Shown here piece by piece: positions 1 to 8,752 of a stretch of 64,000 nt of DNA (position 1 is its first letter; each line of letters opens with the position of its first letter). The position numbers were made by a program, and so were the translations under genes. The stretch lies in NCBI RefSeq assembly GCF_900182545.1, contig NZ_FXTJ01000005.1, forward strand, positions 186,001 to 250,000, written 5' to 3'. A model generated the notes under the pieces. It saw only the letters and a list, made by a program, of their open reading frames with translations, was not told where the DNA came from and ran no database searches. Source of the DNA: Geodermatophilus aquaeductus (GTDB lineage: Bacteria; Actinomycetota; Actinomycetes; Mycobacteriales; Geodermatophilaceae).

Positions 1-1140
1 GGTGAGGCGATCGTGGCCGTGATGGCCTCCTCGGTGAACTACAACACCGTCTGGACGTCGATCTTCGAGCCGGTGTCCACGTTCGGGTTCCTCGAGCGCT
101 ACGGCCGGCAGAACGACCTCACCAAGCGGCACGACCTGCCCTACCACGTGGTCGGCTCCGACCTGGCCGGCGTCGTGCTCAAGGTCGGCCCGGGGGTGAA
201 CAAGTGGAAGCCCGGCGACGAGGTCGTGGCGCACTGTCTGTCGGTGGAGCTGGAGGACCCGGCCGGGCACGACGACACGATGATGGACCCGCAGCAGCGG
301 ATCTGGGGCTTCGAGACCAACTTCGGCGGCCTGGCCGAGCTCGCGCTGGTCAAGAGCAACCAGCTCATGCCCAAGCCCGCGCACCTGAGCTGGGAGGAGG
401 CGGCCGCCCCCGGGCTGGTCAACTCCACCGCCTACCGCCAGCTGGTCTCCCGCAACGGTGCGGGCATGAAGCAGGGCGACGTCGTCCTGATCTGGGGCGC
501 CTCGGGCGGGCTGGGCTCCTACGCCACCCAGATGGCCCTCAACGGCGGCGCCATCCCCGTCTGCGTGGTCTCGAGCCCGGAGAAGGCCGCGATCGTGCGC
601 TCGATGGGTGCCGAGCTGGTCATCGACCGCTCCGCGGAGGGCTACCGGTTCTGGAAGGACGAGGACACCCAGGACCCCAAGGAGTGGCAGCGCTTCGGCA
701 AGAAGATCCGCGAGCTGACCGGCGGCGACGACGTCGACATCGTCTTCGAGCACCCCGGCCGGGAGACCTTCGGCGCGAGCGTCTACGTCGCCAAGAAGGG
801 CGGCACGATCGTCACCTGCGCCTCCACCAGCGGCTACATGCACTCCTACGACAACCGCTACCTGTGGATGAACCTCAAGCGGATCGTCGGGTCGCACTTC
901 GCCAACTACAAGGAGGCGTGGGAGGCCAACCGGCTCATCGACAAGGGCCTCATCCACCCCACCCTGTCCAAGACCTACGCCATGGACGAGGTCGGGCAGG
1001 CCGCCTACGACGTCCACCACAACCTGCACCAGGGCAAGGTCGGCGTGCTGACCCTCTCCCCCGAGGAGGGCCTCGGCGTCAAGGACACCGAGAAGCGGGA
1101 GCGGCTGCTGCCCGCGATCAACCGCTTCCGCGGCGTGTAG
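1..1140 (+). CDS. ccrA: crotonyl-CoA carboxylase/reductase, 3' part (5' end outside window)
   Basis: Frame is open from base 1, so the N-terminal 60-80 residues are missing. The family reductively carboxylates crotonyl-CoA to ethylmalonyl-CoA using NADPH and CO2, the committed step of the ethylmalonyl-CoA pathway. Visible features are those of a medium-chain dehydrogenase: the segment HVVGSDLAGVVLKVG, the nucleotide-binding loop WGASGGLGSYATQMA, then FEHPGRETFGASVYV and a long C-terminal tail that plain quinone reductases lack. Two partner enzymes, a 3-hydroxybutyryl-CoA dehydrogenase (5.8-7.6 kb) and ethylmalonyl-CoA mutase (12.5-14.5 kb), lie nearby on the other strand. Family assignment is strong; the in vivo role (acetate assimilation or supply of ethylmalonyl-CoA for polyketides) is inferred. 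Confidence 0.95.
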   Translation, partial: GEAIVAVMASSVNYNTVWTSIFEPVSTFGFLERYGRQNDLTKRHDLPYHVVGSDLAGVVLKVGPGVNKWKPGDEVVAHCLSVELEDPAGHDDTMMDPQQRIWGFETNFGGLAELALVKSNQLMPKPAHLSWEEAAAPGLVNSTAYRQLVSRNGAGMKQGDVVLIWGASGGLGSYATQMALNGGAIPVCVVSSPEKAAIVRSMGAELVIDRSAEGYRFWKDEDTQDPKEWQRFGKKIRELTGGDDVDIVFEHPGRETFGASVYVAKKGGTIVTCASTSGYMHSYDNRYLWMNLKRIVGSHFANYKEAWEANRLIDKGLIHPTLSKTYAMDEVGQAAYDVHHNLHQGKVGVLTLSPEEGLGVKDTEKRERLLPAINRFRGV

Positions 1141-1315
1141 CAACGCCGCTGCCCGGGCGCCGGCCACGGCGCCCGGGCACCCCGGGGGGACCGCCTCGTT
1201 GAGCGACGGGGCGCGGTCCGGGGCGCACGGGCACCATCCCGGACGACGCACGGCGCACGGCCGGACCGGTCCCGACACGGTGACGACCCTCCCCCGACTC
1301 TGCGAGGATGACCGC

Positions 1316-2779
1316 ATGACCGATCCCCGCCGCGACCTCCTGCCGATGCGCGAGGCGCAGCACTCGTTCGACGTGGTGCTGCGGGGTTACGACCGCCACC
1401 AGGTGGCCGAGACCATCGAGCGCCTCGAGGCCGACATCCGGGTGGCCCTGGCCGACCGGGACGCGGCGGTCACCCGGTCCGCCGACCTCGCCGGCCAGCT
1501 CTCGTCGATGCACGCGGAGATCGACCAGCTGCGTCGCAAGGCCGCCAACCAGGGCCCGGCCACCTTCGAGAACATGAGCGAGCGCATCTCGCACATGCTC
1601 CGGCTGGCCGAGGAGGAGGCCGCCGACATCCGCGCGACCGCCGAGCAGGAGGCCCGCGCGCTGCGCGAGCAGACCGCCGCCGAGGAGCGGGCGATGCTCG
1701 AGCGGCACGCCGCCGGCCAGGCCGAGGTCGAGCGGATGCTCGCCGAGGCCCGCCAGAACGCCGAGCAGATCGCCAGCAAGGCCCAGATCCGCGCCGACGA
1801 GCTGGTGGCCAAGGCGCAGGAGAAGGTCGCCCGGCTCGACGCCGAGTCGCAGGCCCGCCGCGCCAAGATCGAGGAGGACTTCGAGATCGCGCAGCGGGCC
1901 CGCCGCGCCGAGGCCGCCCGCATCGAGGAGGAGCGCGACCAGCAGTCGGTGCGTGCCGCGCAGGAGCGCGTCGCCGCCGCCGAGGCGCACGCGGCCGCCG
2001 TCGTCGGGGAGGCCGAGGCGCGCGCCGCCGCCGTCCGCCGGGTGCGCGACGAGCTCACCGCCCGGCTCACCGAGGCCCGGCGCGTGCTGTCCGCGCTGCC
2101 CGACCTGGCCGACCGCCCGCAGCCGCAGCAGTCGGCCCCGCAGCAGCAGCGCCCCCAGCAGCAGGCTCCGCAGCAGCAGGGCCCCCAGCAGCCGGCTCAA
2201 CAGCAGGCCCCGCGCCCGCCGGCCGCGCCGCAGCAGCCGGCCGATGCCCCGCAGGACCAGGTCCCGGCGCGCCGCGACGCCCAGGAGCCGCCCACGGCGG
2301 TGCAGCCGCCCGTCGGCCGCCCCTCCGGGGAGCCGCAGACGCTGGTGCAGCCCGCCATCGGGCCGCAGACCGGGATGCAGCGCGCGGTCGGTCCGCAGAC
2401 CGGCGGGCAGGCCGTGCCGCCGCGCCCGACGCCGCATGCCCGTCCCGCCGACGCCCGTCCCGCCGACGCCCCCGCCGGGGAAGCCGCGGCCGCCCGGCAG
2501 CCCACCCGGCCGACGGCGCCGCCGACCCAGCCGGCCGTGCAGCAACAGCCGGCGCAGTCGCGGCCCGAGGGTCCCTCCCCCACCGAGACGCAGCAGATCC
2601 GGCCGGTGCACAGCGCGGGCCAGGACGATGGCCGGCACGCCGGCGGGTCCTCCCGCCTGCCGCAGCCGTCCGAGACCGCGCCGGAGCCCGAGGGTCCCCC
2701 GACCGCCGTGCAGCCCGCCGTGGGTGCCGGCCGTCCCAACGACACCGGCGGCCAGCCCGCGGTCCCCGGGCGTCGCTGA
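1316..2779 (+). CDS. DivIVA-domain coiled-coil protein with Pro/Gln-rich tail
   Basis: A 487-residue protein starting at ATG 1316, preceded by GAGGA at a plausible distance; an upstream in-frame TTG at 1199 would add 39 residues with no family character. Residues about 8-45 (EAQHSFDVVLRGYDRHQVAE) match the DivIVA N-terminal membrane-curvature motif, followed by a heptad-rich Ala/Glu/Arg coiled coil to about residue 260. The rest is a low-complexity tail with runs of Gln-Gln-Pro and repeated 'PPTAVQPxVG'-type units. DivIVA proteins in actinobacteria mark poles and septa and recruit growth or partition machinery. The disordered tail is typical of the accessory DivIVA-like proteins rather than Wag31, which usually sits beside ftsZ/sepF. 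Partner unknown. Confidence 0.8.
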   Translation: MTDPRRDLLPMREAQHSFDVVLRGYDRHQVAETIERLEADIRVALADRDAAVTRSADLAGQLSSMHAEIDQLRRKAANQGPATFENMSERISHMLRLAEEEAADIRATAEQEARALREQTAAEERAMLERHAAGQAEVERMLAEARQNAEQIASKAQIRADELVAKAQEKVARLDAESQARRAKIEEDFEIAQRARRAEAARIEEERDQQSVRAAQERVAAAEAHAAAVVGEAEARAAAVRRVRDELTARLTEARRVLSALPDLADRPQPQQSAPQQQRPQQQAPQQQGPQQPAQQQAPRPPAAPQQPADAPQDQVPARRDAQEPPTAVQPPVGRPSGEPQTLVQPAIGPQTGMQRAVGPQTGGQAVPPRPTPHARPADARPADAPAGEAAAARQPTRPTAPPTQPAVQQQPAQSRPEGPSPTETQQIRPVHSAGQDDGRHAGGSSRLPQPSETAPEPEGPPTAVQPAVGAGRPNDTGGQPAVPGRR

Positions 2780-2837
2780 CCTCCCGCTCCCCCGCCCTTC
2801 CCGCGCGCCGCGGGCCGGAGCGCGGTAGGGAGGACAC

Positions 2838-3758
2838 GTGCCAGACGACGCCGGACCGGATCCCGCCGGTCCGGACGTCCCACGGGCACGGAGCCCCCGG
2901 CGACGCCGGCACCGGCACCGCGCCGAGCCGTCCGGCCTGCGACGCCCCGCCGTGCGCGGGTCCCTGCTCGGCCTGGGGCTCGCCGCCCTCGTGGGTGGCG
3001 CGGGCCTGCTGCCGGCCGCCCTCGGGGACGACGCCCCGCGGGCGGCCGACCCGGCGCCGGTGGCGACGTCGTCGGCTCCGGCCCCGGCCGGCGGCCCGGT
3101 GACCGCGTGGCTCGACGCGGCCCTGCCGGAGGCGACCGACCTGGCCGCCTCGACCGCGGTCCGGCGGGAGCTCACCGGCACCGGCGTCCCGGCGGATCGG
3201 CTCCGGCCGGCCGAGGGCGGCGTCCCGGCGGGCACGCTGCTCGCCGTCGTCGGGACCGCTCCGGAGGGGGCGCGGGTCGTCGCCGCCTTCGACCGGCCCG
3301 GCGACGGCAGCCGGCTGCTGGTCGTCGACCCCGCGCCCGCCGAGCCGACCGCCGAGGAGCTGGACCGGCGGCGGTCGCTGGCGCAGGCGCTGCTCGCCAA
3401 CCCCACCACCCGGGCCGACGGCGCGGCCGGAGAGGTGCTGCGGGAGGCCGCCGTCGACCCGCGGCTGCTGGGCGTGCTGGCCGCCGTGACGGCCTCCGAC
3501 GGCGTCGGCATCGCGGCCTTCCGCTCTCTGCCCGGGGAGGAGGGCACCGCGCTGCCGGCCCGCCGGGTCCTGGTCGACTCAGTCGGGGGCGCGCCGGTGC
3601 CCGGCGACCCCACGGCCACCGAGCGGCTGCGGGCCTGGCTGGCCGCGCAGCTGCCGCCCTTCGCGCCCGACGACGTCGAGGTGACCGACACCGGCGTCCT
3701 GGTGTCCTTCCGCTACGTCAGCGGCCCCGACGCCCTGGTCGGCGCCGCCACCCGCTGA
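2838..3758 (+). CDS. hypothetical membrane-anchored secreted protein
   Basis: 306 residues from GTG 2838, with GGGAGGA just upstream. The first 45 residues are strongly basic (RRRRHRHR), then one hydrophobic segment (GSLLGLGLAALVGGAGLLPAAL), then an Ala/Pro-rich linker and an Ala/Leu/Asp-rich extracytoplasmic domain without cysteines. That layout suits a type II membrane protein with its C-terminal domain outside. I do not recognise the domain. It follows the DivIVA-domain gene by 58 bp on the same strand and may be co-transcribed, so an envelope role is possible but only inferred. Confidence 0.65.
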   Translation: MPDDAGPDPAGPDVPRARSPRRRRHRHRAEPSGLRRPAVRGSLLGLGLAALVGGAGLLPAALGDDAPRAADPAPVATSSAPAPAGGPVTAWLDAALPEATDLAASTAVRRELTGTGVPADRLRPAEGGVPAGTLLAVVGTAPEGARVVAAFDRPGDGSRLLVVDPAPAEPTAEELDRRRSLAQALLANPTTRADGAAGEVLREAAVDPRLLGVLAAVTASDGVGIAAFRSLPGEEGTALPARRVLVDSVGGAPVPGDPTATERLRAWLAAQLPPFAPDDVEVTDTGVLVSFRYVSGPDALVGAATR

Positions 3759-3875
3759 CGGCGCGCCCGGCGGCACCCCGCGGGTGCGGGTCCGGCGCGC
3801 ACGGGGTAGACGTTGGGTGATCCCCCGACGACCCTGCGGCACCCCGCCGCGGATCCGACCTGCACGGAGGTGCGC

Positions 3876-4745
3876 GTGACCAGGACGAGCCGGGTCCTCA
3901 CGGTGGTGGCCATGACGGCGGCCGTCGCCGGGCTGCCCCTGACGACGGCCGGCGCGGCCGAGGGCGGCCTGCTCCGGCTGGCGCACCTGTCCCCCGACAC
4001 CCCCGCCGTCGACGTCTACGTCGACTCGGTGGCCGACCCCGCCGCCGGCCAGGTGTTCCCCGCGGTGGGCTACGGCACGGTGTCGGAGTACCAGTCGGTG
4101 CCGCCCGGCACCTATGCGATCAGCATGCGCGGAGCCGGCGCCGACCCGGCCAGCCCGCCGGTGCTGTCCACGACGGTGCAGGTCGGCGCGGACAGCGCCC
4201 GCACGGTCGCCGGTGTCGGTCCCTTCGCCGACCTCGCCCTGGAGGTGCTCGAGGACGACCTGACCCCGCCGCCCGCGGGCAGCGCACGGCTGCGGGTCAT
4301 CGCCGCGGCGGCCGGGGCGCACACCCTCGACGTCGCGGTCCCGGGCGGGCCGGCCGTCGCCACCGACCTGGCCTTCGCCGACACGACCGGCTACGTCGAC
4401 GTCCCCGCGGGCGGCACGTCGGTGACCGTGACGCCGGAGGGCGGCGAGGCCACCGAGTTGCCCGTGGAGGTGGCCGCCGGGTCGGTGTACAGCGTGCTGG
4501 TGCTCGACCGGCCCGGCGGCGGGCTGACCGTCCGGACCGCGCTGGACGCCGCGAGCCCCGGCGTGGTCCCGGCCGGCGGCGTCGAGGCGGGCGCGGGCGG
4601 CACGGCGGGCTCCTCGTCCCTGCCGCTGGTCGCCACGGCCGCGGGCGTCGTCCTCACCGGCGGGGCCGGGCTGTTCCTGCTCACCACACGGACCACGGCG
4701 GCCCGGGACCCGGGGCGGCACGCCGCCGGCCGCCGACGCCGGTGA
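3876..4745 (+). CDS. DUF4397-domain surface protein
   Basis: 289 residues from GTG 3876, chosen because CGGAGG lies 5 nt upstream; an ATG-like extension to 3813 would place 21 residues before the signal peptide. A Sec signal peptide (SRVLTVVAMTAAVAGLPLTTAGA) precedes a DUF4397 beta-sandwich beginning LRLAHLSPDTPAVDVYVD, with a second related half from about residue 145. The C-terminus has LPLVATAAG, a hydrophobic helix and a basic tail, which is the plan of a sortase sorting signal, though the pentapeptide is not a canonical LPxTG. Its stop codon overlaps the start of a sortase gene by 4 bp, so the two are translationally coupled and are probably enzyme and substrate. Confidence 0.8.
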   Translation: MTRTSRVLTVVAMTAAVAGLPLTTAGAAEGGLLRLAHLSPDTPAVDVYVDSVADPAAGQVFPAVGYGTVSEYQSVPPGTYAISMRGAGADPASPPVLSTTVQVGADSARTVAGVGPFADLALEVLEDDLTPPPAGSARLRVIAAAAGAHTLDVAVPGGPAVATDLAFADTTGYVDVPAGGTSVTVTPEGGEATELPVEVAAGSVYSVLVLDRPGGGLTVRTALDAASPGVVPAGGVEAGAGGTAGSSSLPLVATAAGVVLTGGAGLFLLTTRTTAARDPGRHAAGRRRR

Positions 4746-5398
4746 CGCGGGCGGCCCGCCACCGCGCCGCCCGGAGCCGGTCGCGGCACCGCGCCCCCCG
4801 CTGGCCCCATCTCGGCGTCCTGCGGCTGGTCCTCGCCGTCCTCGTCCTGGCGGCGGGGGCGGTCGCCCTGGCCCGGCCGGCCCCTCCGCCGCAGGCCGCC
4901 GCCGCGACGGCGACCGTCCCGGGACCGATCGAGGTGGCCCAGCAGCCGGCCGCGGCCGCGGTGCCACCCACGCGCGTGCGGGTCCCGGCCATCGGCCTCG
5001 ACAGCGGCCTGGTCGGTCTCGGCCTCGACACCACCGGGGCGCTGGCGGCACCGGCGGACTTCGCGACGGCCGGCTGGTACGCCGGCGGCCCGGCACCCGG
5101 CGACGTCGGCCCCGCGGTGCTCGCCGGGCACGTGGACTCCTCCCGGGGACCGGCGGTCTTCGCCCGCCTGCGCGAGCTCACCGCCGGGGACGAGGTGCTC
5201 GTCGAGCGCGCCGACGGCAGCACCGTGACCTTCACCGTGAGCCGGGTCGAGCGGCACCCCAAGGACGCCTTCCCCACCGACGCCGTCTACGGGCCGACGG
5301 CGGACGCGCAGCTGCGACTGGTCACCTGCGGCGGCGACTTCGACCGCCCCGCGCGCAGCTACGAGGACAACGTCGTGGTGTTCGCGCAGATGGCGTAG
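4742..5398 (+). CDS. class F (class E/F-like) sortase
   Basis: 218 residues from GTG 4742, overlapping the DUF4397 stop as GTGA. A basic N-terminus and one transmembrane helix (residues 24-44) precede the sortase domain. Catalytic residues are in place: His130 in LAGHVDS, Cys196 in LRLVTCGGDFD and Arg205 in RPARSYEDNVVVF. Sortases cleave a C-terminal sorting motif and attach the protein to peptidoglycan. The short catalytic domain and the phrase 'LVTCGGDFD' fit the actinobacterial class F/E group. The coupled upstream DUF4397 protein is the obvious substrate. Confidence 0.9.
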   Translation: MTRAARHRAARSRSRHRAPRWPHLGVLRLVLAVLVLAAGAVALARPAPPPQAAAATATVPGPIEVAQQPAAAAVPPTRVRVPAIGLDSGLVGLGLDTTGALAAPADFATAGWYAGGPAPGDVGPAVLAGHVDSSRGPAVFARLRELTAGDEVLVERADGSTVTFTVSRVERHPKDAFPTDAVYGPTADAQLRLVTCGGDFDRPARSYEDNVVVFAQMA

Positions 5399-5401
5399 TC
5401 G

Positions 5402-5477
5402 TTCCGGTCAATGGCCTCCCTGCAGGGACCCGCCGCGAGCCTGCGAGCGGTGGGGGGCAGGGTGGTCCTTCAGCTAG
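5402..5477. repeat. convergent-junction hairpin repeat, copy 1
   Basis: A 76-bp sequence that recurs at 12407-12483 and fills the gap between two convergent genes. Arms GGCCTCCCTGC (5413-5423) and GCAGGGTGGTCC (5457-5468) pair around a shared core containing GAGCCTGCGAG. The right end reaches the TAG stop of the minus-strand gene. Likely a bidirectional terminator. Confidence 0.6.
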
Positions 5478-5782
5478 CGGCGGCGGTCGCGGGCCGCCCA
5501 GCAGGCGGTGTGCCAGTGGCGGCGCCAGTCGGCGGCGGAGTCGGTGTCCCACGGCTCGAGGTCGGAGTCGCGGGCGTAGGCCGGCCAGCTGACCACGTGC
5601 GGCGTGCCGGGGCGGATCTCCTGGTCGCAGCCCGGGCAGCGGTAGGTCTTGCCGGTGGCCGCCCCGGTCACCCGGCGGACGACCCAGTCGCCGTCGGAGG
5701 CCTCCTCGACCGGATCGGGACGCGACAGCGGGGGGCGGCTCCCCGGCCGCCCCCCGCTGCTGCGTCGTCCCCGCCGAGGCAC
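5474..5782 (-). CDS. small zinc-ribbon-like protein
   Basis: 102 residues. The N-terminal 30 residues are Arg/Pro/Ser-rich and low complexity. The body has YRCPGCDQEIRPGTPHVV and, at the C-terminus, HWHTACW, so a CxxC pair plus His and Cys could bind one zinc. Proteins of this type are common in actinobacteria, often mislabelled ATP/GTP-binding proteins, and have no established function. The gene starts 4 bp after the stop of the 3-hydroxybutyryl-CoA dehydrogenase gene, so it is probably the last gene of that transcript. The exact start is uncertain. Confidence 0.65.
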   Translation of the reverse strand: MPRRGRRSSGGRPGSRPPLSRPDPVEEASDGDWVVRRVTGAATGKTYRCPGCDQEIRPGTPHVVSWPAYARDSDLEPWDTDSAADWRRHWHTACWAARDRRR

Positions 5783-5786
5783 TGCC

Positions 5787-7568
5787 TCAGCGGCGGGAGT
5801 AGTCCCGGAACCCGCGGCCGGTCTTGCGGCCGAGGTAGCCGGCGGTGACCAGGTGCTCGAGCAGCGGCGCCGGCGCGAAGCCGGGCTCGCGGAACTCGGT
5901 GTAGAGCTCCCGCTCGATCGCCAGCGACACGTCCAGGCCGACGACGTCGAGCAGCTCGAAGGGGCCCATCGGGTACCCGCAGCCGACCTTCATGGCGGCG
6001 TCGATGTCGTCGGCGGTCGCGTAGTGCGCCTCGAGCATCTTCACCGCGTCGTTGAGGTACGGGAACAGCAGCGCGTTGACGATGAACCCGGCGCGGTCGG
6101 TGCAGGAAACCGCGTGCTTGCCCAGCTGCGCGCAGACCGCGTGCGCGGTGGCGGCCACGTCGGGCGCGGTGGCGATGGTGCTGACCACCTCGACCAGCTT
6201 CATCACCGGCGCGGGGTTGAAGAAGTGCAGGCCGACGACGTCGGCCGGGCGCTCGCTGGCCTTGGCGCACTCGATGACCGGCAGGCTCGACGTCGTCGTC
6301 GCCAGGACGGCGCCGGGCCTGGTGATCTCCCCGAGGGCGGCGAACAGCGCCTGCTTGACCGGCAGCGACTCGACGACGGCCTCGATGACCAGGTCGCGGT
6401 CGGCGAGGTCGTCCAGCGACGTCGTGCCGCGCACGCGGCCCAGGACCTCGTCGCGGCCGGCCTCGTCGAGCCGTCCGCGGGCCACCTGCTTGTCCAGCGA
6501 CTTGCGCAGCGCCGCGGTGACCGCCTCGACCTTCTCCGGCGAGCGGGCCTGGAACAGCACGTCGTAGCCGCCCTTGGCGACGACCTCGATGATGCCGGTG
6601 GCCATCGTGCCGGAGCCGACGACGCCGACCAGCGAGACCGGGCGGGCGCCGGAGGCGGCACCGCCGGCCGACGGGGTGTGCTCGTCGGCGACGACCTCGG
6701 CCGAGCCCTCCTCGGCGTAGGTGTAGAAGCCGCGGCCGGACTTCCGGCCCAGCAGGCCCGCGGTCATCATCTGCTTGATGACCGGGCTGGGCGCGTGCAG
6801 CCGGTTGCGCGACTGCTTGTACATCGTGTCGAGGATCTCGTAGGCGGTGTCGATGCCGATGAGGTCCATGAGCGCCAGCGGGCCCATCGGCAGGCCGCAG
6901 CCCAGCCGCATGGCCGCGTCGATGTCCTCGCGGCTGGCGTAGCGGTTCTCGAACATCGACACCGCGTGGTTGAGGTAGCCGAACAGCAGCGCGTTGGCGA
7001 TGAAGCCGGCCTTGTCACCGATCGTCACGTCGACCTTGCCCAGCCGTTCGGCCAGCGCCTCGACGTCGGCGATGACCGAGGGCTCGGTGACGACGGTCCG
7101 CACGACCTCGACCAGCTTCATGACCGGCGCCGGGTTGAAGAAGTGCATCCCGATGACCTTGCTCGGCCGGCCGGTGGCCACCGACAGCTCGGTCACCGAC
7201 AGGCTCGAGGTGTTGGTGGCCAGGATCGTGTCCGGCGGGCAGATCTTGTCCAGCTTCGCGAACAGGTCGGTCTTGAGCTCCATCCGCTCCGGGACGGCCT
7301 CGATGACCAGCTCGGCGGCGGCCAGGTCCTCCAGCGAGGTGCTGAACCGGATCCGCCCGAGGATGGCGTCGCGGTCGGCCGACTCCAGCTTGCCGCGCGC
7401 CACCGCCTTGTCCGTGGACTGCACCACGTGCCCGCGGCCGCGCTCGAGCGCGTCGTCGCTGATCTCCACGGCGGTCACCGACAGGCCCGCGCGCGCCAGC
7501 ACCTCGGCGATGCCCGCACCCATGGTGCCCAGCCCCACCACGCCGACCTCGGTCAGTTCTCTGGCCAC
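5787..7568 (-). CDS. tandem-domain 3-hydroxybutyryl-CoA dehydrogenase
   Basis: 593 residues from GTG at 7568, with GGGAGGAG about 9 nt upstream; frame extension further upstream lacks family similarity. The protein is two complete 3-hydroxyacyl-CoA dehydrogenase modules in a row. Each has an NAD(P)-binding loop (GLGTMGAGIAEVLA in the first, GSGTMATGIIEVVA in the second), the phrase HFFNPAPVMKLVEVV and a C-terminal helical domain (CGLPMGPLALMDLIG; CGYPMGPFELLDVVG). Single-domain enzymes are about 285 residues and form dimers, so this fusion may fold as an intramolecular pseudo-dimer. It interconverts acetoacetyl-CoA and 3-hydroxybutyryl-CoA, upstream of crotonyl-CoA for the nearby Ccr. Such tandem forms occur in other actinobacteria. 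Confidence 0.9.
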   Translation of the reverse strand: MARELTEVGVVGLGTMGAGIAEVLARAGLSVTAVEISDDALERGRGHVVQSTDKAVARGKLESADRDAILGRIRFSTSLEDLAAAELVIEAVPERMELKTDLFAKLDKICPPDTILATNTSSLSVTELSVATGRPSKVIGMHFFNPAPVMKLVEVVRTVVTEPSVIADVEALAERLGKVDVTIGDKAGFIANALLFGYLNHAVSMFENRYASREDIDAAMRLGCGLPMGPLALMDLIGIDTAYEILDTMYKQSRNRLHAPSPVIKQMMTAGLLGRKSGRGFYTYAEEGSAEVVADEHTPSAGGAASGARPVSLVGVVGSGTMATGIIEVVAKGGYDVLFQARSPEKVEAVTAALRKSLDKQVARGRLDEAGRDEVLGRVRGTTSLDDLADRDLVIEAVVESLPVKQALFAALGEITRPGAVLATTTSSLPVIECAKASERPADVVGLHFFNPAPVMKLVEVVSTIATAPDVAATAHAVCAQLGKHAVSCTDRAGFIVNALLFPYLNDAVKMLEAHYATADDIDAAMKVGCGYPMGPFELLDVVGLDVSLAIERELYTEFREPGFAPAPLLEHLVTAGYLGRKTGRGFRDYSRR

Positions 7569-7664
7569 GCTGCCATCTCCTCCCGTCCGTTGGACCCGCG
7601 CAGTCTCCCACCCGGACCGCCCGGTCCTCCCGCCGGTCCCCGGCTCCGCCGGTACGGTCCGGGG

Positions 7665-8053
7665 GTGGTCGCCGTCCTGGTCACCGGCATGTCCGGGTCC
7701 GGCACCTCGACGGCGCTGGCCGAGCTGGCCCGGCGGGGCCACCGGGGGTCGTCGACACCGACCACGGCGGCTACAGCGTCGAGGTGTGGTCCGCCACGGA
7801 GTCCCGGCACGAGCAGCTGTGGCGCGAGGACACCGTCGTGCTGCTCGAGCGGCTGGCCACCCGGACGACGAACGGCTTCGGCCGCAGCGGGGCCGAGCGG
7901 GAGTGGGTCCTCGCCGACGTCGCGGCGGTGGAGCCGCTGCTGCGCGCCACGGCGGACGTGGAGATCGACCCCCGCGCCCCGGTGGCCGAGGTGGCCGACC
8001 GTCTGGTGGAGATCGCTAGAACAGCCGCTGCGTCGGGTCGTCGGTCCCCTTGA
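7665..8053 (+). pseudogene. decayed P-loop kinase-like (AAA) gene
   Basis: Reading starts GTG 7665 with VLVTGMSGSGTSTALAELARRGHR, then must shift frame at the G5 run 7744-7748 to continue as VVDTDHGGYSVEVW, EQLWRED and LLERLATRTTNGFGRSGAER. Related small ATP-binding proteins have GKS in the P-loop; here Lys is replaced by Thr (GSGTST). They also carry about 35 more residues between WRED and LLERLATRTT, containing a FVSGC-type strand, that are absent here. The 3' end runs 38 bp into nucS on the other strand. Three independent lesions make this a pseudogene. A sequencing error in the G-run would explain only the frameshift. Confidence 0.75.
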
Positions 8054-8714
8054 GGACGGCGTAGTCGACGGTCACGCAGTCGATCCCGCGGTCGGTGGCC
8101 AGCACCCGCGCCTGCGGCTTGATCTCCTGCGCGGCGAACACGCCCTTCACCGGCGCGAGCAGCGGGTCGCGGTTGAGCAGCTCGAGGTAGCGGGTCAGCT
8201 GCTCGACGCCGTCGATCTCCCCGCGCCGCTTGATCTCCACCGCCACGGTGCGGCCGTCGGCGTCGCGGCAGAGCAGGTCGACCGGGCCGATCGCCGTCGG
8301 GTACTCGCGGCGGACGAGCTGCCACCCCTGCCCGAAGGTCTCCACGTGCAGCGCGAGCAGCCGCTGCAGCTCGGCCTCGACGCCGTCCTTCTGCAGACCG
8401 GGGTCGACGCCCAGCTCGTGCGCGGAGTCGTGCTCGACCGACTCGATGGTGATGACCAGCTGCTCACCGGCCTTGTTGGTGACCGTCCAGGTGCCTGCGC
8501 CGTCGACCAGCTCGTCCTTCAGGGAGCACGGCGGGCTCATCCAGTTCAGCGGTTTGTACGCCCGGTCGTCGGCGTGCACCGACACCGAGCCGTCGGCCTT
8601 GACCAGCAGCAGCCGCGGGGCCATGGGCAGGTGGGCGGTCAACCGACCGATGTAGTCGACCGAGCAACGGGCGATGACCAGGCGCACGGGCGCCGACGGT
8701 ACCGGTCGGGTCAC
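8016..8714 (-). CDS. nucS: mismatch-specific endonuclease NucS (EndoMS)
   Basis: 232 residues from GTG 8714; GTG 8687 (giving [16 protein letters not shown]) is an equally plausible start since mycobacterial NucS is about 223 residues. The N-terminal DNA-binding domain has the conserved [18 protein letters not shown] and SPPC. The C-terminal nuclease domain has GPVDLLCRD, the catalytic EIK ([19 protein letters not shown]) and [15 protein letters not shown]. The last residues, PTQRLF, are the beta-clamp-binding tail that activates the enzyme. NucS replaces MutS/MutL mismatch repair in actinobacteria by cutting both strands at G-T, G-G and T-T mismatches. Confidence 0.95.
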   Translation of the reverse strand: MTRPVPSAPVRLVIARCSVDYIGRLTAHLPMAPRLLLVKADGSVSVHADDRAYKPLNWMSPPCSLKDELVDGAGTWTVTNKAGEQLVITIESVEHDSAHELGVDPGLQKDGVEAELQRLLALHVETFGQGWQLVRREYPTAIGPVDLLCRDADGRTVAVEIKRRGEIDGVEQLTRYLELLNRDPLLAPVKGVFAAQEIKPQARVLATDRGIDCVTVDYAVLKGTDDPTQRLF

Positions 8715-8752
8715 GACGGGAACCGCCGAGCCCGGTCACGCGTCGCAGGACC

